Shown piece after piece: positions 1 through 7,684 of a DNA stretch of 8,306 nt; within the stretch, counting starts at the first letter, position 1, and each line of letters starts with the position of its first letter. A program made the position numbers and the translations under genes. Origin of the DNA: Ignavibacteria bacterium UBA6688 (GTDB lineage: Bacteria; Bacteroidota; Ignavibacteria; UBA10030). The DNA lies in contig DKJQ01000034.1 of NCBI GenBank assembly GCA_002454845.1, forward strand, positions 1 through 8,306, read 5' to 3'. The notes beneath the pieces are model-generated. The model saw only the letters and a program-made list of their open reading frames with translations, searched no databases and was not told where the DNA came from.

Positions 1-59
1 TCAACGTTATGCATTCGGGGATGATGACGCACCGTGGACAGAAAGGGTATATCGTTCTC
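1..59 (-). other. Downstream edge, possible start of the next gene
   Basis: These bases follow the flippase stop. An AGGAG overlaps that stop (57-61 on the minus strand), but no ATG, GTG or TTG lies at a usual distance from it. A GTG (30-32) and an in-frame ATG (12-14) leave an open frame running to the window edge (VRHHPRMHNV from the GTG). It is too short to recognise, so whether a gene starts here is undecided. Confidence 0.2.
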
Positions 60-1607
60 CTATTTTGAGATCATTCTTGCCAGCAACGACCTGAGGACGG
101 TCCCATCGCCTGAAAGTGTACGAAACCAAAAAAAAGATAGCAGGGAAACGAGCCCTGCGAGGAAGACAGCGCCCCTGACCGCGAGGCCGGTGTCGGAGAG
201 GCTCAAAGCCATTCCCGACAGAAGAAAGACAATGCTGAGAATCAGGAAGTCGGACAGCTCTCTTGGCAGTAACATAGCCCACTGTACTTTCAAGATTCTT
301 CGGGCCAGGAAAAACATTATCACGACATCCAGGAATAAGACGATACTCTTGGCAAGGGCCGCTCCGTTAATGCCGAGGGTTTGAATGAGAAACACCGTCA
401 GAGCGAGAAAAACCACAGCCTCACCGATATCCAATTTTGCCCTCAGATCGGGCCTTCCAAGGCCCTGGACAGCTGCCAGAGGTATGTGCGCAAGACAGTT
501 GAAGAAGAATCCGAGGGAGAGAATTGGCAGCAGAACCATGCTCTCCCGCCGAAACTCCTCACCGAGCCAGAACTGGAGAATTTCGGGGGCAAAAAAAATG
601 AAGAGGGATGCGACCGGCGTCACCATCATGAGAAGATATTTTGTTGGTTTGACGAGGAGGTCAGAAGCCAGCGTCGGAAGATCTTCGTATTGATCCGAAC
701 TGAACGCCGGGTAGAGCGTGGCAGCCACACTGGCTGGAATCATGGGCAAACGGGAGATGATCTCATAGGGCGCTGTGTAGAACGCCAGGACTCCAAGCGG
801 CAGGAGGGCTGGAATCAGCAGCCGTTCGGCATAATTCAGCACCGGACTGAAAACATTCGAAACCGTGATCCACCCGGCAAAACGGACAAGTGATTTCACT
901 GTTGAAGAATGCGGCTTTCTGAAATCAAAGAGGCCGGGAATCTGGCGCCACACGAAGTAGCCATACACCAGCACCGTCAGCAGGCGGGAAACCACGATCA
1001 AGCCGACGATTTCGCCGAGATCGAGGGAAAACGGTTTCCCAAACATCGGGATCACAAACATCAATGCCAGCGATGGCGCTTTCACGACGTTTGCCAGGTC
1101 AAACCGATGGACGCCTTCGAGCGCTCCCCGGAGAGTCATCGCCATCGTGACCAGCGGCACGGAAAGGGCAAGCATCGTAAACATCCGTACGGCCTCTTCC
1201 CGGAGTGCGGCTGGAACACCGAAAACCTTGTCCACCAGTATCGGCGTCAACTGAAATGCAATGACGGCACCCAGAACCCCCAGCGCACCGTTCAGCCTCA
1301 GGGAAACCCATATGACTCCGGCCGTCTCTCCCTGTCGACTGCTTGACGCATAGTACGCCACAGCGTTGGTTGTGGCGCGTCCCAGTCCGAAATCCAGAAA
1401 TGAAACGTACCCCAGAAGAATCCATGAGAGCGACAACAATCCATATCGCTCGAGTCCGAGGTCATGCACGATGAACGGGACCGCCACCGCGGCGATCCCA
1501 AGTGGAACCACCTGCCCCAGCAAATTGAGCATCGAATTGCGAACGAAGCCCCCCGAGACCGTGCGATTGCGATCTTCCCTCTGCGCATCAGGAGGTGGTT
1601 GGTTCAT
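60..1607 (-). CDS. Wzx-like polysaccharide flippase (oligosaccharide flippase / MOP superfamily)
   Basis: A 515-residue, strongly hydrophobic inner-membrane protein that fits the Wzx/RfbX flippases, which move undecaprenyl-diphosphate-linked repeat units from the cytoplasmic to the periplasmic face. About 14 hydrophobic segments can be picked out, at roughly 27-47, 57-78, 97-123, 140-160, 175-192, 197-220, 240-262, 266-290, 325-345, 357-380, 394-412, 418-436, 451-470 and 477-497. The N-terminal pattern (SMLNLLGQVVPLGIAAVAVP, then GLERYGLLSL and LDFGLGRATTNAVA) is typical of this family, as is the GLGRPDLRAKLDIGEA stretch near 382. Length is normal to slightly long. It starts 36 bases after the Wzz-like gene and is probably cotranscribed with it. 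The ATG at 1607 has no clear Shine-Dalgarno sequence; the next in-frame ATG (residue 26) would cut into the first membrane segment, so I kept the upstream start. The stop is TAG. The family call is firm; the substrate is unknown. Confidence 0.93.
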   Translation of the reverse strand: MNQPPPDAQREDRNRTVSGGFVRNSMLNLLGQVVPLGIAAVAVPFIVHDLGLERYGLLSLSWILLGYVSFLDFGLGRATTNAVAYYASSSRQGETAGVIWVSLRLNGALGVLGAVIAFQLTPILVDKVFGVPAALREEAVRMFTMLALSVPLVTMAMTLRGALEGVHRFDLANVVKAPSLALMFVIPMFGKPFSLDLGEIVGLIVVSRLLTVLVYGYFVWRQIPGLFDFRKPHSSTVKSLVRFAGWITVSNVFSPVLNYAERLLIPALLPLGVLAFYTAPYEIISRLPMIPASVAATLYPAFSSDQYEDLPTLASDLLVKPTKYLLMMVTPVASLFIFFAPEILQFWLGEEFRRESMVLLPILSLGFFFNCLAHIPLAAVQGLGRPDLRAKLDIGEAVVFLALTVFLIQTLGINGAALAKSIVLFLDVVIMFFLARRILKVQWAMLLPRELSDFLILSIVFLLSGMALSLSDTGLAVRGAVFLAGLVSLLSFFWFRTLSGDGTVLRSLLARMISK

Positions 1608-1643
1608 GGATTGCCGGGAAAAGTGGGGGCCATAAGCTTGCCG

Positions 1644-2696
1644 TCAGTCCCGAACCCTGTAGAACCGCTTCAGCCTTGTGACGAAGGAATAGGGATCACC
1701 CTGATGGGATCTCAGCCTCACTGTCCGGGCTTCAATGGCTTCCATCAAAAAAACGGAAAAGGACAGCAGGATAAGAAACAGAACAGAACTCGCCAGCACG
1801 ATCAACATGCGCTTCGGGATGTCTTTTCGTTCCCCCGGAACGGCCTCGTCCAGAATCAGAACGACCGGAATGTCCTTCTGTTCATCCACCTTCGCCTGTT
1901 CATACATGGGGAGGGAAAACTCCAACAGCTTGTTCTGAATCTCAAGATCGCGATAGAGACGGATGTACTGCATGGTCAAATCCGGCACCCGCTCCAAGGG
2001 AACGAACGAAGAGAGGAATTTGCCGCTCAACGCCTCCTGGATGGAATAAATCCCGTACTTGCGCTGGAATCCCTTGAGGGAGTCTTCCGTGGTCCGGAGA
2101 TCCTCAAGCACTTTGAGATATCGTTTCTCGATAAATTGCCTGTTGTCGCGGGCCTCCTGCGTCCCCAATCGAAGACTAATCTCATTCAACACCTCAACAA
2201 GATAATTCGCCATGTCGGCGGCCCGGCGGGGATCCTCATCCCACACCGTAATCGTGATCGTTCCTTCTTCCTCAATATTGAACTCCAGATAGTCCTTGAC
2301 CGCTTTGATGGTTTTCTCGATGGACGTCCGTGGCTCGACGTCGTACACTTCGGCCAGGTCGAACTTCTTGATCAACTTTTCCATCGCTGTGTAACTCTGC
2401 AGCACGGCAAGGTAGTTGTAGGCCTCCTGGGGAGCTCCGATTCTCCCCAGGTTTCCTAGAGGCAGGAAGTCGCGGGCAATTTGAGAAATGCTCCCCTGCA
2501 GCGAGGCACCGGAGCGCTGCTTCGGCGGCAACAGGCTTGCCGTTGACTTGAACCGGTTCGGCATCAGCAGCGTAATGCCCGCGGTGAGAACGGAGAGCGC
2601 CACCAGGTTGATCAGAATGTATCGTTTCCATCTGAGCAGGAGGGCAAAATAATCCATCAGATCGATGGTACGCCCTTCGGTTTGTTCCTCTGCCAT
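1644..2696 (-). CDS. Wzz-like polysaccharide chain-length determinant / co-polymerase, no kinase domain
   Basis: A 350-residue inner-membrane protein with the Wzz layout: a short cytoplasmic N-terminus (IDLMDYFALLLRWKRYILIN), a first membrane helix at about 26-45, a long and largely helical periplasmic part (about 46-296, charged and coiled-coil-like around 180-275), and a second helix at about 297-317 preceded by a proline-containing stretch (VPGERKDIPKR). Such proteins oligomerise and set polymer length with the Wzy polymerase. After the second helix only about 33 residues remain, with no Walker motifs or tyrosine-rich tail, so this is not a full Wzc-type autokinase. I chose the ATG at 2696: a GAGGA ribosome site lies 8 bases upstream, and the protein then begins with the expected Wzz N-terminus. 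The frame stays open to 3032, but that 112-residue extension lies inside the export gene and has no family character. It sits 34 bases after the SLBB gene and 36 before the flippase, as in an export operon. Confidence 0.92.
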   Translation of the reverse strand: MAEEQTEGRTIDLMDYFALLLRWKRYILINLVALSVLTAGITLLMPNRFKSTASLLPPKQRSGASLQGSISQIARDFLPLGNLGRIGAPQEAYNYLAVLQSYTAMEKLIKKFDLAEVYDVEPRTSIEKTIKAVKDYLEFNIEEEGTITITVWDEDPRRAADMANYLVEVLNEISLRLGTQEARDNRQFIEKRYLKVLEDLRTTEDSLKGFQRKYGIYSIQEALSGKFLSSFVPLERVPDLTMQYIRLYRDLEIQNKLLEFSLPMYEQAKVDEQKDIPVVLILDEAVPGERKDIPKRMLIVLASSVLFLILLSFSVFLMEAIEARTVRLRSHQGDPYSFVTRLKRFYRVRD

Positions 2697-2730
2697 GTTC
2701 GAATTCCTCAATCCTTGAGTGAATGAGCTC
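2697..2730 (-). promoter_or_regulatory. Ribosome binding site of the wzz-like gene, overlapped by a small hairpin
   Basis: On the minus strand the gap holds GAGGA (2705-2709), 8 bases before the ATG at 2696. This supports that start over upstream options in the same frame. The inverted repeat CTCAA-GGA-TTGAG (2707-2719) overlaps it, so part of the ribosome site could pair. The stem is only 5 bp with a 3-base loop, and a regulatory role is speculative. Confidence 0.5.
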
Positions 2731-4488
2731 TTATTTGGACAACGACTGTATCGCCACAACGAGATACGCGATGGACACGAAGGCCGCAGCAATCTGTGAA
2801 GCGTCGCGGACCAGAGTGAAGTAATAGGCAAAATCCCTCTTGGGCTCTTTTGGGACCCAAATCTGATCGCCCGACTCAACTGCCGTTTCCTCCGGATCGA
2901 TCCATTGAAGGGTCCCCTTCTTGATGACACGAACCTCATCATCTTCTGCCAGTTCTGAAAAGCCCCCGGCCTGCCGGATATAGTGCATGTAGTTCGCTCC
3001 AGGCACGAAGGGTACATATCCTGCGCTTGCAACCTGGCCCTGAACGAGGACTGAATTCAGATTGGCGGGAAGGTACACGATATCATCGTTATAGAGGACC
3101 ACATCCTGGGTGCTATCGCCTTGCTCGAGTGCCCGTCGAAAATCGACCACGACCGGCTGTCTTCCCACGCGAAGGCCGAGCAGGAACAACGTGCTGTCCA
3201 CCAGATTCAACTGATGCGTGCGGAGGGAGCGCAACAACTCCAGTTCAAGGGGAAGGTAGTCCTCATCGTCGCTCTTGAGCTTGCCAGCCTTGCGCAGAAT
3301 CACCGCACCGGACAACAGTGCGCGATCCGTGGGGCCTCCGGCGCTCTGAACCACCTTGGACAACCTTGATTCACCTGCAGAAATCGGATAGACGCCGGGA
3401 AACTGGACTTCCCCGGCCACCGTGACCTCGAAGCGATTGAAGACAGAGGAGGACTCCTTTACGATCACCCGATCTCCACGGCGGAGCAAGGGATCGGTTG
3501 TGCGACCTGCGATAATGTCACGCACATCATACACTGTTTCCTCAAGAATCTGACCGTTCGGTCCGGCTCGCAGAAGGCGCACGTTGGCCGGGTCGGCGGT
3601 CGAGAGCAAACCTCCCGCAATAGCGATCGCATCCGTGAGCCGGTCACCTTCAACGTATTCATACTCACCGATCGAATTGACCGCTCCGCTCATGGCAACA
3701 GAGTTCCGCTCGAGATTTCGGTTCGGGACAAGAATGACGTCTCCATCCAACAGGAAAGGATTGAAGCGATCGTCTCCCGTTGTCAGGAATTTCATCAGAT
3801 CAACTCTCAATGTGTCGCCGTTCTTACGAATGAGGCGGATGTTGCGCGTCGATGTCTCGGAGGCGAATCGCTCCGGTCGCCTGATGACCGGGGGCTGCAG
3901 CGATTCATGAGAATAGGGTGTTCCGTCCGGTGATTTGACGGCCGGAATCGTGAACGTGGGTGTAGGGTAGACTGATTCCGCTCCTTCAATCAGGATTTTT
4001 TCAACGCGATCTGCGCCGGTGGCCGTATATTGGCCGGGCTTGCTGACGCTGCCGCGTAGCGACACCAGAAACGAGCGGGGCCGCAACAGCGTGACCGTGA
4101 CATCGCTCGTTGGATAACGACGCTTGACGAGAGATGCGATGGCCTTCTTGGCATCCGCCAGCTTCGAGTCGAGAACTCTCACCTCGCCGACGTTGGGGAT
4201 GATCAGTGTTCCTTCCGGCGTCACCGTCACACTATGACTTGCCGTCACCGGGCCCCAAAGACCGACAAACAAAACATCCGAGGGACCGAGGACGTAGCGA
4301 TGCGGATCGATCGCGCCCTCCATCGGAACTCCGCGAACCTGATCCGCTCCACTTTCCCGGCCGAGCAAGCTCTGAAGTGCGCGTTGATCCAACGCCCGGT
4401 CAAGAACGGAAGTACGATCTTGAACCTGCGCAAAGCTTCCCGCGACTCCTATTCCAAGTCCAACCAATAGCCATATGACTCTTCGCAT
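2731..4488 (-). CDS. SLBB-domain polysaccharide export protein (Wza-like), four SLBB repeats
   Basis: A 585-residue secreted protein of the Wza/OPX export family, which carries capsule or exopolysaccharide through the periplasm and outer membrane. Residues 1-20 look like a signal peptide (MRR, hydrophobic core, cleavage after SFA). The polysaccharide-export domain spans about 62-138 (DPHRYVLGPSDVL, then VTPEGTLIIPNVGEV). I count four SLBB-type units, at about 141-255, 264-344, 354-474 and 479-546. Each opens with a V-x-G-x-V...G-Y-type strand and closes with a GD/DD-x-I/V-x-VP-like turn (LLDGDVILVP, LRRGDRVIVK, LYNDDIVYLP, VESGDQIWVP). A hydrophobic C-terminal helix (about 563-583) may be the outer-membrane-spanning helix. 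There is no lipobox, and I see no cysteine in the whole protein, so unlike E. coli Wza it should not be a lipoprotein. The protein is longer than Wza. It starts 19 bases after the 2-epimerase gene, with AAGGAG upstream. The gene order export protein, Wzz, flippase fits the role. Confidence 0.94.
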   Translation of the reverse strand: MRRVIWLLVGLGIGVAGSFAQVQDRTSVLDRALDQRALQSLLGRESGADQVRGVPMEGAIDPHRYVLGPSDVLFVGLWGPVTASHSVTVTPEGTLIIPNVGEVRVLDSKLADAKKAIASLVKRRYPTSDVTVTLLRPRSFLVSLRGSVSKPGQYTATGADRVEKILIEGAESVYPTPTFTIPAVKSPDGTPYSHESLQPPVIRRPERFASETSTRNIRLIRKNGDTLRVDLMKFLTTGDDRFNPFLLDGDVILVPNRNLERNSVAMSGAVNSIGEYEYVEGDRLTDAIAIAGGLLSTADPANVRLLRAGPNGQILEETVYDVRDIIAGRTTDPLLRRGDRVIVKESSSVFNRFEVTVAGEVQFPGVYPISAGESRLSKVVQSAGGPTDRALLSGAVILRKAGKLKSDDEDYLPLELELLRSLRTHQLNLVDSTLFLLGLRVGRQPVVVDFRRALEQGDSTQDVVLYNDDIVYLPANLNSVLVQGQVASAGYVPFVPGANYMHYIRQAGGFSELAEDDEVRVIKKGTLQWIDPEETAVESGDQIWVPKEPKRDFAYYFTLVRDASQIAAAFVSIAYLVVAIQSLSK

Positions 4489-4507
4489 GCTTTATTCTTC
4501 TCCTTGA
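4489..4507 (-). promoter_or_regulatory. Ribosome binding site of the SLBB export gene
   Basis: Minus-strand AAGGAG (4500-4505) follows directly on the stop codon of the 2-epimerase gene (TAA, 4508-4510) and lies 11 bases before the ATG at 4488. This is slightly long but purine-rich throughout. The tight arrangement suggests the two genes share one transcript and may be translationally coupled. Confidence 0.6.
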
Positions 4508-5605
4508 TTATACCCTAGAGTGCAGGATGCCGGCGATCCTATCGGCCGCCTTACCATCCCATAGTTCCGGCACACGGCCACGTTTGACCCTTCCCTCAAA
4601 AATCTCGTTACATTTCTTCACGATCGCCTCAACCTCGAGTCTGCAGAGTTGATTGGTGCCAACCTCAACCGTTACCGGACGTTCCGTGTTCTCCCTCAGG
4701 GTCAGACATGGAATACCGAGATACGTCGTCTCCTCCTGGATTCCTCCGGAATCAGTCATCACGAGCTGGGCATGATCCAGAAGGCAGAGGAAATCCAGAT
4801 AGCCGATCGGGTCGGTCAGTTTCAGGGCTTTGATGGCACGCGCCCTGTCACTGAGTCCGAATTGATCCAACATCTTCCGCGTCCGCGGGTGAATCGGAAA
4901 TACGATGTCCGTCCTCCCGGAAATCTGCTCGAAGATTGTGAGGATCTTTTCGAGCGTTCCCTTCTCATCGACATTGCTTGGACGATGAAGCGTCACGACT
5001 GTGTAGGCGCGTTCCTTCAACTGGAGCATCTTCAGGATGGAAGAGGCTTTTGCTTTTCCACGATAATGGATCAGAGAATCGATCATCACATTACCGACGT
5101 GGAACACCTTGTTTCCATCCACCCCCTCGCGCCGGAGATGCGCCAGACCACTCGGCTCAGAGACAAAGAGATACTCCGAGATGGCATCGGTCATGAGGCG
5201 ATTGATTTCCTCCGGCATCGTCCGATCGAAACTGCGGAGCCCCGCCTCAACGTGGGCAACTGGGATCCCCATCTTCACGCTGACGAGCGCGCAAGCAACG
5301 GTAGAATTGACATCACCGACCACCACCACCAAATCGGGTTTCCGCTGTTCCAGCACCTTTTCGAACTCGACCATAATCCTGGCGGTCTGCTGCGCGTGGG
5401 AGCCCGAACCTACCCCGAGATAGAAATCCGGCTGCGGAAGCTCAAGGTCCTCAAAGAACACCTTCGACATCGCCGCGTCGTAATGCTGGCCGGTATGAAT
5501 GATGACATGGCGAACCGAATCGGTGAAAGCCTGCAGCGCCTTGTGCAGGGGGGCCACCTTCATGAAATTCGGCCGGGCTCCGACAACGCTGCAAATGGTT
5601 TTCAA
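4508..5605 (-). CDS. wecB: UDP-N-acetylglucosamine 2-epimerase, non-hydrolysing (WecB family)
   Basis: A 365-residue cytoplasmic enzyme of the family that interconverts UDP-GlcNAc and UDP-ManNAc at C2; relatives (WbpI, FnlC/WbjD) act on related UDP-N-acetyl sugars. The N-terminus reads SVVGARPNFMKVAPL. The family signatures are present: TGQHYD (38-43), GDVNST with D98, HVEAGLRS with E120, MPEEINRLMTD with E132/E133, TLHRPSN with H207, PIHPRTRK (237-244), and TDSGGIQEE (284-292) with GIPCLTLRENTERP. D98, E120, E132/E133 and H207 match the catalytic Asp, Glu and His positions known in E. coli WecB. Length is normal. The start is a TTG at 5605, because the frame is closed just upstream by the previous gene's TAA and the first internal ATG (residue 15) would remove the GARPNF loop. 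No good ribosome site precedes it, so translational coupling to the fusion gene is likely. No WecC dehydrogenase is adjacent, so the exact substrate could be UDP-GlcNAc or a derivative. Confidence 0.95.
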   Translation of the reverse strand: MKTICSVVGARPNFMKVAPLHKALQAFTDSVRHVIIHTGQHYDAAMSKVFFEDLELPQPDFYLGVGSGSHAQQTARIMVEFEKVLEQRKPDLVVVVGDVNSTVACALVSVKMGIPVAHVEAGLRSFDRTMPEEINRLMTDAISEYLFVSEPSGLAHLRREGVDGNKVFHVGNVMIDSLIHYRGKAKASSILKMLQLKERAYTVVTLHRPSNVDEKGTLEKILTIFEQISGRTDIVFPIHPRTRKMLDQFGLSDRARAIKALKLTDPIGYLDFLCLLDHAQLVMTDSGGIQEETTYLGIPCLTLRENTERPVTVEVGTNQLCRLEVEAIVKKCNEIFEGRVKRGRVPELWDGKAADRIAGILHSRV

Positions 5606-5620
5606 AAGAGTTTCGATCGT

Positions 5621-7684
5621 TTAATGGGGTAATGACTTCAACGTTTCACGGAGTCCTGCCCTGACACCGACTTTTGGTTTCCATCCCAGCCTTTTTTCTG
5701 CGGCGGTGCTATCGAAGGAGAGGGGGGCGAACGCCGAGCGCAGTTTGTAGGTCGAGAGCGGCGCCGGTCGCCCAAGAAACTTGAAAAGAATCTGGACAAG
5801 CAAAGCCAGGCCGTAAAACATCGTGATGGGCACCCTCATCATCTTGCCGCCGGGCATCAGATGATTCAGGTACTCTCTCGCCAGTTCGTTACGGGTTACT
5901 TCTTCAGAATCAACAATGTGGAAAATGGAACCGTCCAACGCATCGCTGGCTGCGGCCAGTTTGATCGCATCCACGAGGTCTTCCACATACACCATCGGTG
6001 GAGCCATGGAACCGTTCCCGACAATCACCATGCGGCCTTTTGCGCGAAACGCTATCTCAAAACCGAGCGGCTGCACACCTGGTCCGATGACTTTGGCCGG
6101 GCGCAGGATCACGGCGCGCAGGCCATCGTTCTTCACCGCCTCGGTGACAATTCTCTCCGCCTCAAGCTTGGTCTGAGAATACACGCCACGCTTTTCCGGC
6201 ATTGTTTCCAACGGCGCGTTTTCAGTCAGTTTCTCCCCTTTACGGGCGTTCGAGGCCCAGATCACACTGAGGGAACTGACATAGATCAGTTTCCCCACCC
6301 GGTGCCGCTTCATGCTCGCCAGAACATTGCGCGTTCCGACGACGGTCCCGCGTTCAAAATCGTGGGCTCCCCCCTTCATCGCTCCGCCAATGTGATAGAT
6401 CGTCTCCGTCCCCGCCACAGCTCTGTCAACCGCTTCGGGATCTCCCAGATCACCAATGACAACTTCCACATTCTGATTGTTCATCCACTCGGAAGACGGT
6501 TCCCTGCGGACAAAGACCCTCAGGCGTGCACCTTCACTGAGGAGCCGACGGACCAGATGTCTGCCGATGAACCCCGCGGCACCCGTCACCAAAATCGGGG
6601 CAGTGAGAGATTTTGGAAACTTCTGCAGAAAGGCGCTCTTGGAGGCGTCAGCTTCCCGGGCAGCCCGTTCGATCCATTCCACGATCGGACGCGCGCGCTC
6701 AACCGGGACCGGTGTCGGCTCACCGGATTCGAGCGTTCGGTAGAAATCAGCAACCAGCATCTGCAGACCATGATATTGGAGAATCTTCTTTCGCACAAAA
6801 CGGATGGCGTTCGCCGGCACCTGTGTCGCGACTTGCATTCCTTCGCGCATGCCGAATAACGGCCTTTCCATCGCCTTGGGCAAAGGAGTCGATTTCTTCA
6901 CCGTCATGGTCATCGAACTCAAATCGGCGCGCAGAACCCCCTTTGTCCCCTGAACGATCAGAAAATGTTGTTGAGGGCGAACATTCCACGACAATTGAAC
7001 GTGGCCGCTCCCGTGGGCACACGCGACCAGCGCCCGCCATTCATCATACAGAAGATTGGGATCGCCCCCCTGAGTGGCAAACCGGGTATGAACATTTTGA
7101 ATCTCCCCAAGGAACGCTTCCATGAGGTACAGGGCATGAGTACCGACATCACGGAAAGGATAGCCGCCGTCCCGATACTGTGGGGGCAACGGCCCGCCCA
7201 TATACGGCGGGTAGCCCGAGCCGCAAAAATAGTCTGCGGTCACCACTTCCCCAATTCCACCGCCCCGGACCAGTCGCAAAGCCCGGTCCATGAAATAGTC
7301 GTACAACATCGAATGGTCAACGCAAGCCCGCTTGCCTGAAGCCTTTGCCGCGGCGACGATCCGATCACAATCCTCAACACTGGTGGTGACGGGCTTCTCC
7401 ACCAACACGTGGCACCCGGCGTTCAGGGCCTCGACGGCAACATCAGCGTGAGAGGCAGGCGGCGTCAACACATGAATGACTTCCGCTCCCGCGACTATCA
7501 TTTCCTTGAGCGAGGGAAAAGCGCGGGCAAGACCAGACCGTTCCACCGCAAGACGTGCGCGTTCTGGATCGATATCGGTAATCCCGATTATGGAGACATT
7601 CGGCAGGCGGCGCAACCCGCGGATGTGAAATTCGCTGATGTACCCCGCCCCGACGAGACCAACTTTGAAATTTTTCGTATTCAT
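5621..7684 (-). CDS. Fusion protein: Gfo/Idh/MocA-type oxidoreductase + NAD-dependent epimerase/dehydratase (extended SDR)
   Basis: A 687-residue protein made of two apparently complete cytoplasmic enzymes. Residues 1-345 are Gfo/Idh/MocA-like: a nucleotide-binding loop GLVGAGYISEFH (9-20), HVLTPPASHADVAVEAL (71-87), the EKP motif (96-98, K97 the family's catalytic lysine), and RDVGTHALYLMEAF with D179 and H183 in the expected catalytic block. Residues 362-687 are an extended SDR: VTGAAGFIG (366-374; glycines 368, 371, 374), GDL (411-413), YVSS (468-471), YSQTK with Y502 and K506, RPAKVIGPG (528-536), and a C-terminal RLGWKP (665-670). The join (about 345-362) is short, in one uninterrupted frame, and has no methionine from 310 to 400, so separate translation of the second half is unlikely. 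The ATG at 7684 has a modest GGAA six bases upstream. The likely role is oxidation, reduction or epimerisation of a nucleotide sugar, since dTDP-glucose dehydratase and UDP-GlcNAc epimerase genes flank it. The SDR half resembles sugar-epimerase or 3-beta-HSD-like atypical members. The substrate cannot be assigned. Confidence 0.92.
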   Translation of the reverse strand: MNTKNFKVGLVGAGYISEFHIRGLRRLPNVSIIGITDIDPERARLAVERSGLARAFPSLKEMIVAGAEVIHVLTPPASHADVAVEALNAGCHVLVEKPVTTSVEDCDRIVAAAKASGKRACVDHSMLYDYFMDRALRLVRGGGIGEVVTADYFCGSGYPPYMGGPLPPQYRDGGYPFRDVGTHALYLMEAFLGEIQNVHTRFATQGGDPNLLYDEWRALVACAHGSGHVQLSWNVRPQQHFLIVQGTKGVLRADLSSMTMTVKKSTPLPKAMERPLFGMREGMQVATQVPANAIRFVRKKILQYHGLQMLVADFYRTLESGEPTPVPVERARPIVEWIERAAREADASKSAFLQKFPKSLTAPILVTGAAGFIGRHLVRRLLSEGARLRVFVRREPSSEWMNNQNVEVVIGDLGDPEAVDRAVAGTETIYHIGGAMKGGAHDFERGTVVGTRNVLASMKRHRVGKLIYVSSLSVIWASNARKGEKLTENAPLETMPEKRGVYSQTKLEAERIVTEAVKNDGLRAVILRPAKVIGPGVQPLGFEIAFRAKGRMVIVGNGSMAPPMVYVEDLVDAIKLAAASDALDGSIFHIVDSEEVTRNELAREYLNHLMPGGKMMRVPITMFYGLALLVQILFKFLGRPAPLSTYKLRSAFAPLSFDSTAAEKRLGWKPKVGVRAGLRETLKSLPH

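Noticed and set aside
1464..2459. Plus-strand open frame of 331 codons opposite the wzz- and wzx-like genes
   Set aside because: It runs across two well-supported minus-strand genes, is rich in His, Gln and Arg, and shows no recognisable domain. It looks like an antisense shadow.
2697..3032. A 112-residue N-terminal extension of the wzz-like frame
   Set aside because: It lies entirely within the export-protein gene in another frame, and the ATG at 2696 has a proper ribosome site and the expected Wzz N-terminus.
4649..5632. Plus-strand open frame of 327 codons covering nearly all of the 2-epimerase gene
   Set aside because: The opposite strand encodes every catalytic motif of the WecB family. 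The plus-strand product has no family features, so it is a codon-phase shadow.
5861..6859. Plus-strand open frame of 332 codons opposite the SDR half of the fusion
   Set aside because: His/Arg-rich, with no motifs and no ribosome site of note. The minus-strand SDR motifs are clear.
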